Assembly: GCA_964570855.1 (NCBI GenBank)
Contig: CAZMZR010000020.1
Coordinates: 1 to 45,587, forward strand
Source of the DNA: JAFGPS01 sp964570855
GTDB taxonomy: Bacteria; Planctomycetota; Phycisphaerae; Sedimentisphaerales; Anaerobacaceae
Length of the DNA: 45,587 nucleotides
Direction: 5' to 3'
The notes beneath the pieces were generated by a model. It did not search any database. It had not been told where the DNA came from and was given only the letters and a program-made list of their open reading frames with translations. Both the position numbers and the translations under genes were made by a program. Below, piece after piece: positions 1 through 7,244 of this stretch; within the stretch, counting starts at the first letter, position 1, and every line of letters begins with the position of its first letter.

Positions 1-20
1 CTGGATCCTCGATACGCGTC

Positions 21-40
21 ATTCCTGTGCAAACAGGAAT
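21..40. repeat. Short inverted repeat, ATTCCTG family
   Basis: Perfect 8-bp arms (ATTCCTGT and ACAGGAAT) flank a 4-base loop. The same element, with arms ATTCCTGC and GCAGGAAT, occurs at 3164-3183, and a degenerate copy lies at about 3052-3081. This is a small REP-like dispersed hairpin found only between genes in this window. Confidence 0.7.
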
Positions 41-87
41 CCACATATTTGTCATGCTGAGCGAAGCGCAGCGGAGTCGAAGCATCC

Positions 88-172
88 GGCCGGCAAATTG
101 GCTTTGTTTTTACACCGTTAAAATGCCGCTTTTATGCCATAATCTTTTTATTTCAAAGAGCTTACGCAATTC
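88..172 (+). repeat. Dispersed repeat block, left-edge copy
   Basis: This ~85-bp block contains AAATTGGCTTTGTTTTT, then an AAAATGCCG core, then TGCCATAATCTTTTTATT and CAAAGAGCTTA. The same order of words recurs at 45316-45402 near the right edge. The internal AAATTGGCTTTGTTTT word is further repeated at about 240-255, 527-543 and 45420. Function unknown; it is restricted to intergenic DNA. Confidence 0.75.
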
Positions 173-457
173 GTCTTGTTTAGTATTCAGGATCCATTCG
201 ACTTCGCTCAGGACAGGTTTAGTACTTTGGATTTCCGGCCGCAGGCCGGTAAATTGGCTTCCCTTGGGGATAAATTGTTTTTCATTTTTTTCTACGGTTT
301 TCTGTCTTCCGTTTTCCGTCTTCTGTCTTAATATTGGGTTTGTTTTTACTAAGTGTCCAATCGCTCATTTCTGCGATAATCCCTTGTTAATAATGTACTT
401 ATTACGATTTGACTTTTCTGAAATTGGGTTTGTTTTTCATTTTTTCTACTATATTTC

Positions 458-525
458 CCGTAAGGGATCCTGTGGACTGCCTTATGTGTTCTGTTTTTGC
501 CGTAAGGCATCCTGTGGACTGCCTT
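458..525 (+). repeat. 26-bp direct repeat pair
   Basis: CCGTAAGGNATCCTGTGGAC followed by TGCCTT occurs at 458-483 and again at 500-525, a 42-base period, with one difference between copies. It is embedded among the AAATTGGCTTTGTTTT repeats. Only two units are seen and the spacing is too short and irregular for a CRISPR array. Confidence 0.75.
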
Positions 526-892
526 GAAATTGGCTTTGTTTTGCAAAAAACACCATGAATTGTAGAGAACTCTCGACATTTGTCGAAAACCCCGCCTTTC
601 GGCGGAAAAAACCACTTTATCATGTTGAGCTTGCGAAACATCTGGGTTTCGAATGTAAAAATGAGATTCTTGATTTGCACTCCGCCATTTTCATTTAACA
701 TGCTAAATACCAAATACTACATACTAAATGCTATTCTAATTGAAAACCGCCTTAATACAACCAAAATCCCCGTTTTTAGGTGAAATTGACCTTAACTCCC
801 CGCCGTTTAGTTTTGACTCACAAAACTGCGGGGGCGTATTGCGTATTACGTATTGCGCGTATTATATATCGAATCAGCAAAATCCGTCTGCA

Positions 893-990
893 TACGTAGA
901 ACTACTTATTTTAAGTCTTCCGGAATTAACTCAGTTATACGACCTTCAAAAGCAGCCGATACATCAAAAGCGGGAAATATTATCTGTCCT
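893..990 (+). promoter_or_regulatory. Duplicated leader/promoter element, copy A
   Basis: The element begins with the near-palindrome TACGTAG-AA-CTACTTA (893-908), followed by CCGGAATTAAC, a -10-like TTATAC (935-940) and AAAAGCAGCCGATA (948-961). A diverged copy with the same word order and the same 37-bp distance from palindrome centre to hexamer lies at 1536-1632. Both sit about 100 bp upstream of a small gene's start codon. The ACGTA-type palindrome resembles sites used by LuxR/FixJ-type regulators; that assignment is inference. Confidence 0.6.
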
Positions 991-1021
991 CTCGAAGCAA
1001 ACGGTTTTCAGGAGTAAAAAA

Positions 1022-1426
1022 ATGTCTGTTAAAGAAAAGACGCAATCAGAACTACTATTTTTATTTGCTATTGGTATCGTCTTTGTAATCATTATGGTTT
1101 GTCGTGTTACAAACACACCCATGGCTATAAAGGCCGATACGGAAAAGCCTATTAAGTGCCGTTACAATACTCAAACAGCTCAAAAGAGCGAATATCCTTC
1201 ACAGGTAATGAGGTCGAACCAGCCGATGCCGGAAGTCGCTGTAGAAACTCCTCGAATAGAAGCAATCTGCGTTCCCGAGAGCGGCAAGTCGAGTATATAC
1301 GTTCAGGGAGAATTTGCTTACGAGGGTGATACGGTAGATGGATTTAAAATTCTCAAGATATACGCGAACAAGGTAGAGTTCGAAAAGGACGGAAAAACAA
1401 TAACGGCAGTTTTTCCTCAACCCTGA
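1022..1426 (+). CDS. GspB-like small membrane protein
   Basis: This is a 134-residue protein starting at the ATG preceded by a CAGGAGTAAAAAA ribosome-binding site; the frame opens further upstream into repeat DNA, which I exclude. Residues about 9-26 form one hydrophobic segment (signal anchor), followed by a low-complexity linker. The last ~45 residues (GEFAYEGDTVDGFKI, then KVEFEKDGKT) resemble the C-terminal domain of type II secretion accessory protein GspB, which in that family sits in the periplasm and works with the GspA ATPase. No other secretion genes are adjacent, so an actual role in secretion is inference. Regulatory copy A lies just upstream. Confidence 0.55.
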   Translation: MSVKEKTQSELLFLFAIGIVFVIIMVCRVTNTPMAIKADTEKPIKCRYNTQTAQKSEYPSQVMRSNQPMPEVAVETPRIEAICVPESGKSSIYVQGEFAYEGDTVDGFKILKIYANKVEFEKDGKTITAVFPQP

Positions 1427-1535
1427 AACCGGCAAATTAATCCTGTATAAAAATGGTGGTTTATGACAACTGAACTTTTACTCTTGTCATAATTAGGCAA
1501 AAGTCCATTTCTTATTCCAATAACTCAAAAAAAAA

Positions 1536-1632
1536 TACGTAGTTCTACGTATTTTCAATATCCCGGAATTAACCAGGTTATATGCCTTTTAAAAGCAGCC
1601 GATATATTTATAGCGGAAAAAGTCCTTTTATC
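1536..1632 (+). promoter_or_regulatory. Duplicated leader/promoter element, copy B
   Basis: The core palindrome TACGTAG-TT-CTACGTA (1536-1551) is flanked by AAAA and TTTT, giving a 24-bp interrupted palindrome at 1532-1555. It is followed by CCCGGAATTAAC, a -10-like TTATAT (1578-1583) and AAAAGCAGCCGATATAT (1591-1607). The word order and the 37-bp palindrome-to-hexamer distance match copy A at 893-990; by eye about three quarters of positions agree. It lies upstream of the HicB-like gene. Confidence 0.6.
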
Positions 1633-1652
1633 ATGGGGAATTGTCTTGAATC

Positions 1653-2258
1653 ATGAAAAGATCAAAATGGGCGATAATCCTGTACAAAAAAACGTACTAT
1701 GTTGCACACTGTCTTGAGCTTGACTTAATCGGTGATGGTAACACAAAAGATGAGGCAACAGTAAGACTAAAGAAAACCATTGAGATTCAATATCATATCC
1801 ACGAAGAAAAGGGGACATATTTATGTTTTGATGCTGACGATCAATGGAATTTACTCCATCAGGCTGCTCCTCTTGGAAAACCTGAAAAGACAATCTTCGA
1901 CATACAGAAATTTGGAAAGGCTGAAAACACAGAGAATATTAAAGTGCGCGTCGAGATCGACAAGACTCCTCGGATTCTCAAAAATAAGGATTCCTGGCGC
2001 AACGAATATCCAATGCATAAACTTATAAAACTTCTTGGCACCAAGAGAATATCTTGGAATACTTCAAAGGAATTAGACTATGGATACTTCTTGGGCCATT
2101 GTCCAGCCGGTTCAGACGGACCTATTCAATCTTATCCATTTTATTTGCCGCCGGAAAATTTGGTTAGTTGGTATCACCTTAAAAATATCGCTTCGCGTTT
2201 CTGGCTTGATGATTTGACATCGAATTTACTACACGAAAATGAAAACGTTGAGAGTTGA
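1653..2258 (+). CDS. HicB-like domain protein
   Basis: This 201-residue soluble protein has N-terminal residues about 1-70 with the pattern of the HicB antitoxin-like fold: a short strand (WAIILYKKTYYVAHCLELDL), then GDGNTKDEA and an amphipathic helix containing RLKKTIEIQ. The remaining ~130 residues, including a WYHLKNIASRFWLDDL segment, are not recognised. No HicA-type partner is adjacent, and the protein is longer than ordinary HicB, so I would not call it an antitoxin. There is no obvious ribosome-binding site before the ATG. Regulatory copy B is upstream. Confidence 0.55.
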   Translation: MKRSKWAIILYKKTYYVAHCLELDLIGDGNTKDEATVRLKKTIEIQYHIHEEKGTYLCFDADDQWNLLHQAAPLGKPEKTIFDIQKFGKAENTENIKVRVEIDKTPRILKNKDSWRNEYPMHKLIKLLGTKRISWNTSKELDYGYFLGHCPAGSDGPIQSYPFYLPPENLVSWYHLKNIASRFWLDDLTSNLLHENENVES

Positions 2259-2366
2259 CGTGTGAATTAACAGCATGGGCAAAATGAGTTGCCCATCCTA
2301 TCAATTGTTGAAGATAAGGATTACATAAGGCTCATAGAAAGATCCGTAAAGAGGATATAATTTAAA

Positions 2367-2894
2367 ATGAGTACATTCTGGGGCATAGTTACATTAATTT
2401 GGTTAAGTACAAGTCTTATTGTTGTTTTTAAGAGTTTACTGGAAAGCGGGCAAGAAGCATTTGAAAGGGATTTAACAGATAAAGGATTGTCTTGGTGCAG
2501 GAATGAATATGATACAGAGGATTTGAAGAGGTTTTTGGAAAGGTATAAAAAAAGAGTTCACGCAATGAAGAGAGTTGAACAACAACGACAAATGATTATC
2601 GACATTTTGCAAGTTAATGCCAATGACGATCTTACAGATTGGGAAGAGGAATTCACAGAGACTATCATGGATTGGAAGGGCATTTTACCTAATAAGCATT
2701 TTAAGGTTTTATTGGCGATATGGGAAGAACATTATTCGCATCAAGGTACACACGAAAACGTAGATGGTAAGGAGAATGAGACGATACAATCCTGGCCCAT
2801 TCCTTCGGGGCATGATCCCAATGAAGGCAAATGTGGCTGGCATTTTACTAAGGGCTATAAGGAATCTATGGGGCGGAAGATCAAGAATGAGTAA
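2367..2894 (+). CDS. Hypothetical protein with N-terminal membrane anchor
   Basis: I do not recognise this 175-residue protein. Residues about 4-24 are hydrophobic and look like a signal anchor. The rest is charged and mostly helical, with a probable coiled coil around residues 50-80 (ERYKKRVHAMKRVEQQRQM). The start is the ATG after GAGGATATAATTTAAA. It follows the HicB-like gene by about 110 bp on the same strand and is followed by repeat-rich DNA. No function is proposed. Confidence 0.5.
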   Translation: MSTFWGIVTLIWLSTSLIVVFKSLLESGQEAFERDLTDKGLSWCRNEYDTEDLKRFLERYKKRVHAMKRVEQQRQMIIDILQVNANDDLTDWEEEFTETIMDWKGILPNKHFKVLLAIWEEHYSHQGTHENVDGKENETIQSWPIPSGHDPNEGKCGWHFTKGYKESMGRKIKNE

Positions 2895-2926
2895 ACTTAA
2901 TACGTATTACACATATATTGCAGAGT

Positions 2927-2998
2927 TGTCATGTTGAGCCGACAGGCGAAACATCTGGCTATCGATGCCCAGATTCTTCGCTTTGCTCAGAATGACAC
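2927..2998. repeat. REP-like inverted repeat
   Basis: The left arm begins TGTCATGTTGAGC and the right arm ends GCTCAGAATGACA, with inner arms GCGAAACATCTGG and CCAGATTCTTCGC, so the unit folds into a long imperfect hairpin. Related words appear at 50-87 and about 617-645. It is intergenic. Confidence 0.65.
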
Positions 2999-3163
2999 CC
3001 TTCGATTAAAATGTGAAGAGGTATAAAATTATTCCGGATTCCGCCATAAGGTATTCCTAACGAGACTGCCTGCACAGGAATGACGCCAGGTGGCAACCAC
3101 TAAATGAGCTTGCCCAATGGGGCGAAACGAATGAAGTGGATGGTTTTAACTTGATTATTCTGG

Positions 3164-3183
3164 ATTCCTGCCTACGCAGGAAT
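3164..3183. repeat. ATTCCTG hairpin repeat
   Basis: Perfect arms ATTCCTGC and GCAGGAAT flank a CTAC loop, matching the element at 21-40. Confidence 0.7.
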
Positions 3184-3226
3184 GGCATTGGAAGAAAAGT
3201 GGTGCAATTTCATCGTACCCTACTTT

Positions 3227-3283
3227 TTATTCATCGAAATCGATTTTGTTTTCTTTGCACCAATCGGTGGCGATTTGCTTTAT
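3227..3283 (-). pseudogene. 3' remnant of a UPF0158 paralogue
   Basis: The reverse strand reads IKQIATDWCKENKIDFDE followed by a TAA stop. This matches the C-terminus of the intact UPF0158 gene at 4037-4507 (IKDIAVDWCKENKIEFDET), and the DNA is also nearly identical (about 3233-3275 against 4043-4085). No upstream part of the paralogue survives: the frame runs into hepT, whose own stop codon lies in another frame inside this remnant. It suggests that a duplicated UPF0158 gene was truncated when the toxin-antitoxin pair arrived. Confidence 0.75.
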
Positions 3284-3702
3284 TGTTTTAGCGATGATGA
3301 AATCTCAGTTACAAATTGCACCCAAATATCGTGAATGTTTGTTGCCAAACCTTCCAGATGCTTTTCCTCGAGCATAAATCCATAAGAGTGGATGAAAAAG
3401 TGCCGGAATGTAAGGTATTCGTATAACTGGTCGGACAATTCCTCCGAAATAATCCCTTTAGATACCGAAAGATTTATCAGGTCTTTATGCCATGATTCAG
3501 ATTTAGGTATTTCAATACCTTTAAGATGAGTTATCTGTTTTAATATGTTTTCTATTCCATTATAGATATTATGAAGGAATGTTCCAATTGCTGCCAATTC
3601 AATGGTAGATTTATTCGTTCTATCAAGGGCGATATTGAGATTATCTAATGCTTCCTCGACGTTCTGTTTTTCGGCAAGGATTTGCTGAGGGAGTTTACCC
3701 AT
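3280..3702 (-). CDS. hepT: HepT-like HEPN toxin (RNase)
   Basis: This 140-residue all-helical protein carries R100-x4-H105-x-Y107 (RHFFIHSY). That is the catalytic Rx4H motif of HEPN ribonucleases together with the tyrosine that MntA-type antitoxins AMPylate in characterised type VII HepT/MntA systems. Its start codon overlaps the end of the upstream nucleotidyltransferase gene by 8 bp, the expected antitoxin-first order. The last codons run into a remnant of a UPF0158 gene, so the native C-terminus may have been altered. Toxicity is inferred from family membership. Confidence 0.85.
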   Translation of the reverse strand: MGKLPQQILAEKQNVEEALDNLNIALDRTNKSTIELAAIGTFLHNIYNGIENILKQITHLKGIEIPKSESWHKDLINLSVSKGIISEELSDQLYEYLTFRHFFIHSYGFMLEEKHLEGLATNIHDIWVQFVTEISSSLKQ

Positions 3703-3970
3703 AGATTATTACCCCGGTATCTTCTATTAGGTCGTTAAAAAGTGATTTTCTGGAAAGGTCGACAAGATCGACCGGTCTGGACAAATGTTTGAAAAGCTCG
3801 GCGTAAAACTTGAAGAATAACTCCGGCCGTATGCCTTTGACGCCTAAGTCGAAGTCGTTGGCTTTTTCGCCTTCTCTTAGCATGGAGCCAAATAAAATGA
3901 CGGCCGAGACATTATACTTTTTAGCATATTTTAATATGACTTCTTTGTCTTTTTCGGTTATCATTGTCAT
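3695..3970 (-). CDS. mntA: MntA-like nucleotidyltransferase antitoxin
   Basis: This 91-residue minimal nucleotidyltransferase has G28-S29 followed by nine residues and D39-x-D41 (GSMLREGEKANDFDL), the nucleotide- and metal-binding signature of MNT-domain antitoxins. Family members neutralise HepT by transferring AMP to its active-site tyrosine. It overlaps hepT by 8 bp, so the two are co-translated. Two ATGs are possible: 3970 or two codons later at 3964. AAAGG sits only three bases from the first, which makes the second spatially better. Confidence 0.85.
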   Translation of the reverse strand: MTMITEKDKEVILKYAKKYNVSAVILFGSMLREGEKANDFDLGVKGIRPELFFKFYAELFKHLSRPVDLVDLSRKSLFNDLIEDTGVIIYG

Positions 3971-4036
3971 GACCTTTCTGAGTTAGATTATATCAAAAAG
4001 ACAAAGATAGGCTAATATTTTCTTTGAATCTCCGGA

Positions 4037-4507
4037 TTATGTCTCATCGAATTCGATTTTGTTTTCTTTGCACCAATCGACGGCGATATCTTTTATGGCG
4101 GCACTGTGGTACTTGTACCAGTCCTCTTCGATGCCGTACTTGTAAAGGGCGTCCTTGAACCTTCGAGATGTGCCGGGACCTCCTATCAAACCATGCAGGA
4201 ATTCGCCTTTTTTAGTGTCATCCAGCGACCAGCAAAAATCTTCCATTATCCTGTATTCGTCGATGTCATACTTCGAGGGCAGATGAATATAATCGCCGGT
4301 TTCAGCTATGATTTCCCTGGCGATAATTATCTGGTCCCGCTCCCATTCCGGGAAATCTTCGATAGGATCGTTGTTCTCGGCGGCACGCATATCGTAGTCG
4401 CTAATCAGAACGATCTCGCCGGTTTTTTTATTCAGGAACGAAAAACTTTCATCCGATTGGGATTCCAATCCTTCGATTATATCATCCAATTTGACACGAA
4501 CTGACAT
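4037..4507 (-). CDS. UPF0158 family protein
   Basis: This acidic 156-residue protein belongs to the UPF0158 family, whose function is unknown. Recognisable features are the N-terminal MSVRVKLDDIIEGLE segment, the FLNKKTGEIVLI strand pair, and the C-terminal DWYKYHSAAIKDIAVDWC helix. I place the start at the internal ATG (4507), preceded by AAAGGAACACCT, rather than 35 codons upstream, where the extra residues do not resemble the family. A 3' fragment of a second copy lies at 3227-3283, beyond the HepT/MntA pair. Confidence 0.8.
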   Translation of the reverse strand: MSVRVKLDDIIEGLESQSDESFSFLNKKTGEIVLISDYDMRAAENNDPIEDFPEWERDQIIIAREIIAETGDYIHLPSKYDIDEYRIMEDFCWSLDDTKKGEFLHGLIGGPGTSRRFKDALYKYGIEEDWYKYHSAAIKDIAVDWCKENKIEFDET

Positions 4508-4691
4508 AGGTGTTCCTTTTATTGGATATTGATTATGGCTGGCATTTCGCACAGACGGACATAACAACCTTAGCTCCTGAATGAGTGCCGGTTTCTTTAT
4601 TAAAATCAACATGGTCCGACTTTTATCTGCGTAGTTGATTTTACTTAGACTATTGTATATATTTTATCCGGAAAAATAAAGCGGATTTAGA

Positions 4692-5741
4692 TTGGATAGA
4701 ACAATGGGCACAGAAAAAAATCTCAGGCAGGCGGTATTGTGGGAACCATCCGGCGAGGATAACAAGGTTCGTTGTAAGTTATGTAGCCGGCGGTGTTTAA
4801 TTGAAGATGGGAAACTGGGACGGTGCTGTGTGCGGCAGAATATTGCCGGAGTTTTGTATTCGCTCAATTATTACAAGGTTTGCTCGGCCAATCCCGACCC
4901 TATCGAGAAGAAGCCGCTTTTTCATTTCCAGCCCGGCTCGCGGAGCTTCTCGGTCGCTACGATGGGCTGCAACTTCCGCTGCGAATTCTGCCAGAACTGG
5001 CAAATCAGCCAGGCAGCTATCGAGGACGGGCGAATCGACGGGCAGGCGATAAGCCCGGAGTGGATAGTGGAAGCCGCCATACGAAGCGGGTGTAAGAGTA
5101 TCGCTTATACTTATACCGAGCCGACCGTCTTTATGGAGCTGTGTAACGATTGCGGCCGGCTGGCAAAAGAGCACGGCCTGACGAATGTTTTTGTCAGTAA
5201 CGGTTACCAGACAAAAGAGGCGATTGATTTTGCCGTAGATTGGCTCGATGGAATCAATATTGATTTGAAGGCGTTTAGTGAGGATTATTACAAGCGGCTG
5301 TGCAAGGCGCGTTTGCAGCCGGTCCTCGATACGATCAGCTATATTGCAAAAGAAACGAATATCTGGCTCGAAATTACCACGCTGCTGGTGCCGGGGCAGA
5401 ACGATTCCGAGGATGAAGTAAAGGCCCTCGCAGATTTTATCGTCAACAACGCCGGGGAGGATGTCCCCTGGCATATCAGCAGATTCCATCCGCAGTATAA
5501 ATACCTGGATTCGATATCTACTCCGCTTGATAGTATGGAAAGGGCTTACGAGACAGGCAAATCCGCAGGTCTGCATTACGTTTATCTCGGTAATGTGCCG
5601 GGGTCGAAATCGGAAAGTACGTTCTGTTATAACTGCGACCGGATGTTGATCAAACGCGTCGGTTATCAAATTGCCGCCAATAACATAAAGGACTCGAAAT
5701 GTCCCAGTTGCGGGACCGAGATTGCAGGCTTCGAATTATAA
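4692..5741 (+). CDS. amrS: AmmeMemoRadiSam-type radical SAM enzyme
   Basis: This 349-residue protein has a C93-x3-C97-x2-C100 cluster-binding motif (CNFRCEFCQNWQISQ) characteristic of AmrS, a radical SAM family related to pyruvate formate-lyase activating enzymes. An N-terminal cysteine cluster (CKLCSRRC, residues about 27-35) and a C-terminal zinc ribbon (CYNC and CPSC) are also present. In many genomes amrS is next to amrA and amrB; neither is visible here. The substrate is unknown. A second ATG lies four codons in. The gene ends 8 bp from the convergent DUF134 gene. Confidence 0.9.
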   Translation: MDRTMGTEKNLRQAVLWEPSGEDNKVRCKLCSRRCLIEDGKLGRCCVRQNIAGVLYSLNYYKVCSANPDPIEKKPLFHFQPGSRSFSVATMGCNFRCEFCQNWQISQAAIEDGRIDGQAISPEWIVEAAIRSGCKSIAYTYTEPTVFMELCNDCGRLAKEHGLTNVFVSNGYQTKEAIDFAVDWLDGINIDLKAFSEDYYKRLCKARLQPVLDTISYIAKETNIWLEITTLLVPGQNDSEDEVKALADFIVNNAGEDVPWHISRFHPQYKYLDSISTPLDSMERAYETGKSAGLHYVYLGNVPGSKSESTFCYNCDRMLIKRVGYQIAANNIKDSKCPSCGTEIAGFEL

Positions 5742-5749
5742 ATCTTTTT

Positions 5750-6118
5750 TTACCGGCAGCGTCCATGACGGCCATGCCGCCCGTGGCCGCCCCGGCCGTG
5801 ATGCGGGCCGTGAGACGGGACGGTATTATCTAATTCTATGATTCCTCCTTCGATTGACAGGGCTTTGCCGTTTACTAAGGCGTCGGCGATTTTTTTGTGT
5901 GCGGATTCTATAATTCTGCCGAAAGTCTGACGTGATATGTTCATTTTCTCCGCCGCTTTTTCCTGATACATACCTTCGAGATCCGCCAGGCGGATTGCCT
6001 CAAGCTCGTCGTAAGTCAGGTTGACGTATTGCAAAGCAGAAAGAGGGACTCCCTGCGGCTTGTAATAATTAGCCTGCGGCATACAACCAATTCTTCTGCA
6101 ATTTCTCGGTCTGGGCAT
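5750..6118 (-). CDS. DUF134 (UPF0251) HTH DNA-binding protein
   Basis: This 122-residue protein starts MPRPRNCRRIGCMPQ, the family signature, and has a sigma-70 region 4-like helix-turn-helix at about residues 48-82 (AAEKMNISRQTFGRIIESAH). The C-terminal tail is rich in His, Gly and Arg (HGRGGHGRHGRHG), a possible metal-binding extension. It is the last gene of a seven-gene minus-strand operon and the only evident DNA-binding protein in it, so it is the obvious candidate to bind the palindrome at 8864-8883. That regulatory link is inference. Confidence 0.9.
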   Translation of the reverse strand: MPRPRNCRRIGCMPQANYYKPQGVPLSALQYVNLTYDELEAIRLADLEGMYQEKAAEKMNISRQTFGRIIESAHKKIADALVNGKALSIEGGIIELDNTVPSHGPHHGRGGHGRHGRHGRCR

Positions 6119-6133
6119 ATCCTGTATTACTCT

Positions 6134-6472
6134 TTAATGATCGCAAATATTTTGTCCGCTTTGCAATTCGTTGTTCATGTATTGTTCGAGAAGTTCCTGC
6201 GGCTTAGTATCGGCGGCCCCCACGATAAGCTCGATATTATTTTGTGCGAAAAGCTGCTGGGCTCTCTGGCCCATTCCGCCGGCGATGACTAATTCGACCT
6301 GTAAGCCTGAAAGCCATTGAGGCAGGACGCCCGGCTCATGAGCAGGCGGGGCCATCAAATCCTGTTCTGTTATCTTTTTATTTTCGAGGTCAACGTCAAA
6401 GATGGCAAACTGCTCGCAGTGACCGAAATGCAGTGATAGTCTGCCGTTGGTTACGGGTATAGCGATTTTCAT
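6134..6472 (-). CDS. NifX/NifB-like iron-molybdenum cluster-binding protein
   Basis: This 112-residue single-domain protein belongs to the dinitrogenase iron-molybdenum cofactor family (NifX, NafY and NifB C-terminal domain). It opens MKIAIPVTNGRLSLHFGHCEQF, where the HFGHC segment is typical, and contains the conserved VIAGGMGQRAQQLF stretch. Stand-alone members bind Fe-S or Fe-Mo type clusters, but here there are no nitrogenase genes, so the cargo is unknown. It lies 15 bp upstream of the DUF134 gene and 12 bp downstream of the FmdB gene. Confidence 0.9.
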   Translation of the reverse strand: MKIAIPVTNGRLSLHFGHCEQFAIFDVDLENKKITEQDLMAPPAHEPGVLPQWLSGLQVELVIAGGMGQRAQQLFAQNNIELIVGAADTKPQELLEQYMNNELQSGQNICDH

Positions 6473-6484
6473 AGGACATCCTTT

Positions 6485-6688
6485 CTAAAGTGAACAATTA
6501 CCCGTCGGACATGATCCACCGCCCCGCGACGAGGAGCTGTCGGCTTGTCCGATGGAGAAGCCTGAAAAAAGCTTTTGTAAATCCGGACTTTTACAGCGCT
6601 CGCAGACGTGTTTTTGCCTGCCGCCGCTTTTTTCCAGAAACTCCGTCACGTGGCCACACTTTTGACATTTGTATTCGAATATCGGCAT
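6485..6688 (-). CDS. FmdB-family zinc ribbon protein
   Basis: This 67-residue protein starts MPIFEYKCQKCGH, the hallmark of the FmdB putative regulatory family, with a four-cysteine zinc ribbon C8-x2-C11 and C29-x2-C32. The tail is Ser/Gly-rich and ends with two further cysteines (GGGSCPTGNCSL). I use the internal ATG at 6688 because GGAGGT sits just upstream and the family starts there; an upstream extension of 19 residues is not supported. It is in the DUF134/NifX operon. Confidence 0.88.
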   Translation of the reverse strand: MPIFEYKCQKCGHVTEFLEKSGGRQKHVCERCKSPDLQKLFSGFSIGQADSSSSRGGGSCPTGNCSL

Positions 6689-6757
6689 TGAATACCTCCA
6701 TATCAAGCTCTTAATTTTTGTACCGAATTTATAACAATATATCACCGGCCAATAACA

Positions 6758-7183
6758 CTAAGATTCAACCAGGGAACAGGCGATTTCCATTCCTTCTCTG
6801 ATGCTTTTGGTAATATGACAGCTATCCGCCGCTTCCAATATTTTCTCGCGTTGTTGTTCGGACATTGTTGTACCGAGATGTATTTTGACATCTAATCTCG
6901 TAGTACGCGATAGTTCGAGTCCTAATGGCGAGGCATCCGGTGGATAGCGTTCTGAGCGCCTGGATAGCTCAATCGTAATATCCTTACAATCAATACCCTG
7001 CTTTTCACAGTATTCAACAATATAACCGCCGATGCACATCCCAATGGACGCAGAAAAGAGCTGAGCCGGCCACATCCCGTCTCGCTCGGTTTTACCATCG
7101 TCGCCGCGGCCGGTGCTTACAGTGTGCTTCTTGCAGGTCGCCGTGAAGCGGTGACCATTGTCGTATTTAACTAAAATTTCCAT
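6758..7183 (-). CDS. OsmC family protein
   Basis: This 141-residue OsmC/Ohr-superfamily protein has C50 in the buried helix (SIGMCIGGYIVEYCEKQ) and C122 (ADSCHITKSI), the usual two-cysteine peroxidatic pair. Family members reduce organic hydroperoxides using dithiol reductants. The acidic and aromatic environment (KTERDGMWPAQLF) fits the broader OsmC group better than Ohr. It lies in the DUF134/NifX operon, suggesting protection of oxygen-sensitive clusters, which is inference. A weak hairpin separates it from the DUF5320 gene. Confidence 0.88.
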   Translation of the reverse strand: MEILVKYDNGHRFTATCKKHTVSTGRGDDGKTERDGMWPAQLFSASIGMCIGGYIVEYCEKQGIDCKDITIELSRRSERYPPDASPLGLELSRTTRLDVKIHLGTTMSEQQREKILEAADSCHITKSIREGMEIACSLVES

Positions 7184-7221
7184 AAGTTATCCGTTTTAAT
7201 TAAGATCCTTACCGCTAAGAA

Positions 7222-7243
7222 GGAAGGTCTTCCGTGACCTTCT
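7222..7243. terminator. Weak hairpin downstream of DUF5320 gene
   Basis: GAAGGTC and GACCTTC arms enclose TTCCGT. The T-run follows on the plus strand, while the flanking genes are on the minus strand, so it may act as mRNA processing or partial attenuation inside the operon rather than a terminator. Confidence 0.3.
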
Positions 7244-7244
7244 T

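Larger units (their letters stand above)
1..1021. other. Repeat-rich gene-poor region
   Basis: I see no convincing gene here. The stretch is a mosaic of short dispersed repeats: an inverted repeat at 21-40, a TGTCATGCTGAGC-type repeat at about 50-87, many copies of AAATTGGCTTTGTTTT and ATTGGGTTTGTTTTT, and a 26-bp direct repeat at 458-483 and 500-525. From about 690 it becomes AT-rich with TACTAAAT-like repetition. Open frames exist on both strands but have no ribosome-binding site and only translate the repeats. The right part (893-990) holds a regulatory element annotated separately. Confidence 0.7.
2895..3226. other. Repeat-containing intergenic region
   Basis: There is no gene here. The region contains an imperfect inverted repeat at 2927-2998 whose ends are TTGTCATGTTGAGC and GCTCAGAATGACA, a degenerate ATTCCTG element at about 3052-3081, and a clean ATTCCTGC/GCAGGAAT hairpin at 3164-3183. 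Confidence 0.65.

Noticed and set aside
458..525. Possible CRISPR array from the 26-bp direct repeat
   Set aside because: There are only two units with a 16-base separation, and no spacer-like pattern or cas genes.
27..713. Overlapping open frames of 88-166 codons on both strands in the left-edge region
   Set aside because: They translate dispersed repeats, lack ribosome-binding sites and have protein-unlike compositions on both strands.
4797..5669. 290-codon open frame antisense to amrS
   Set aside because: It is a shadow of a strongly conserved radical SAM gene and has no independent support.
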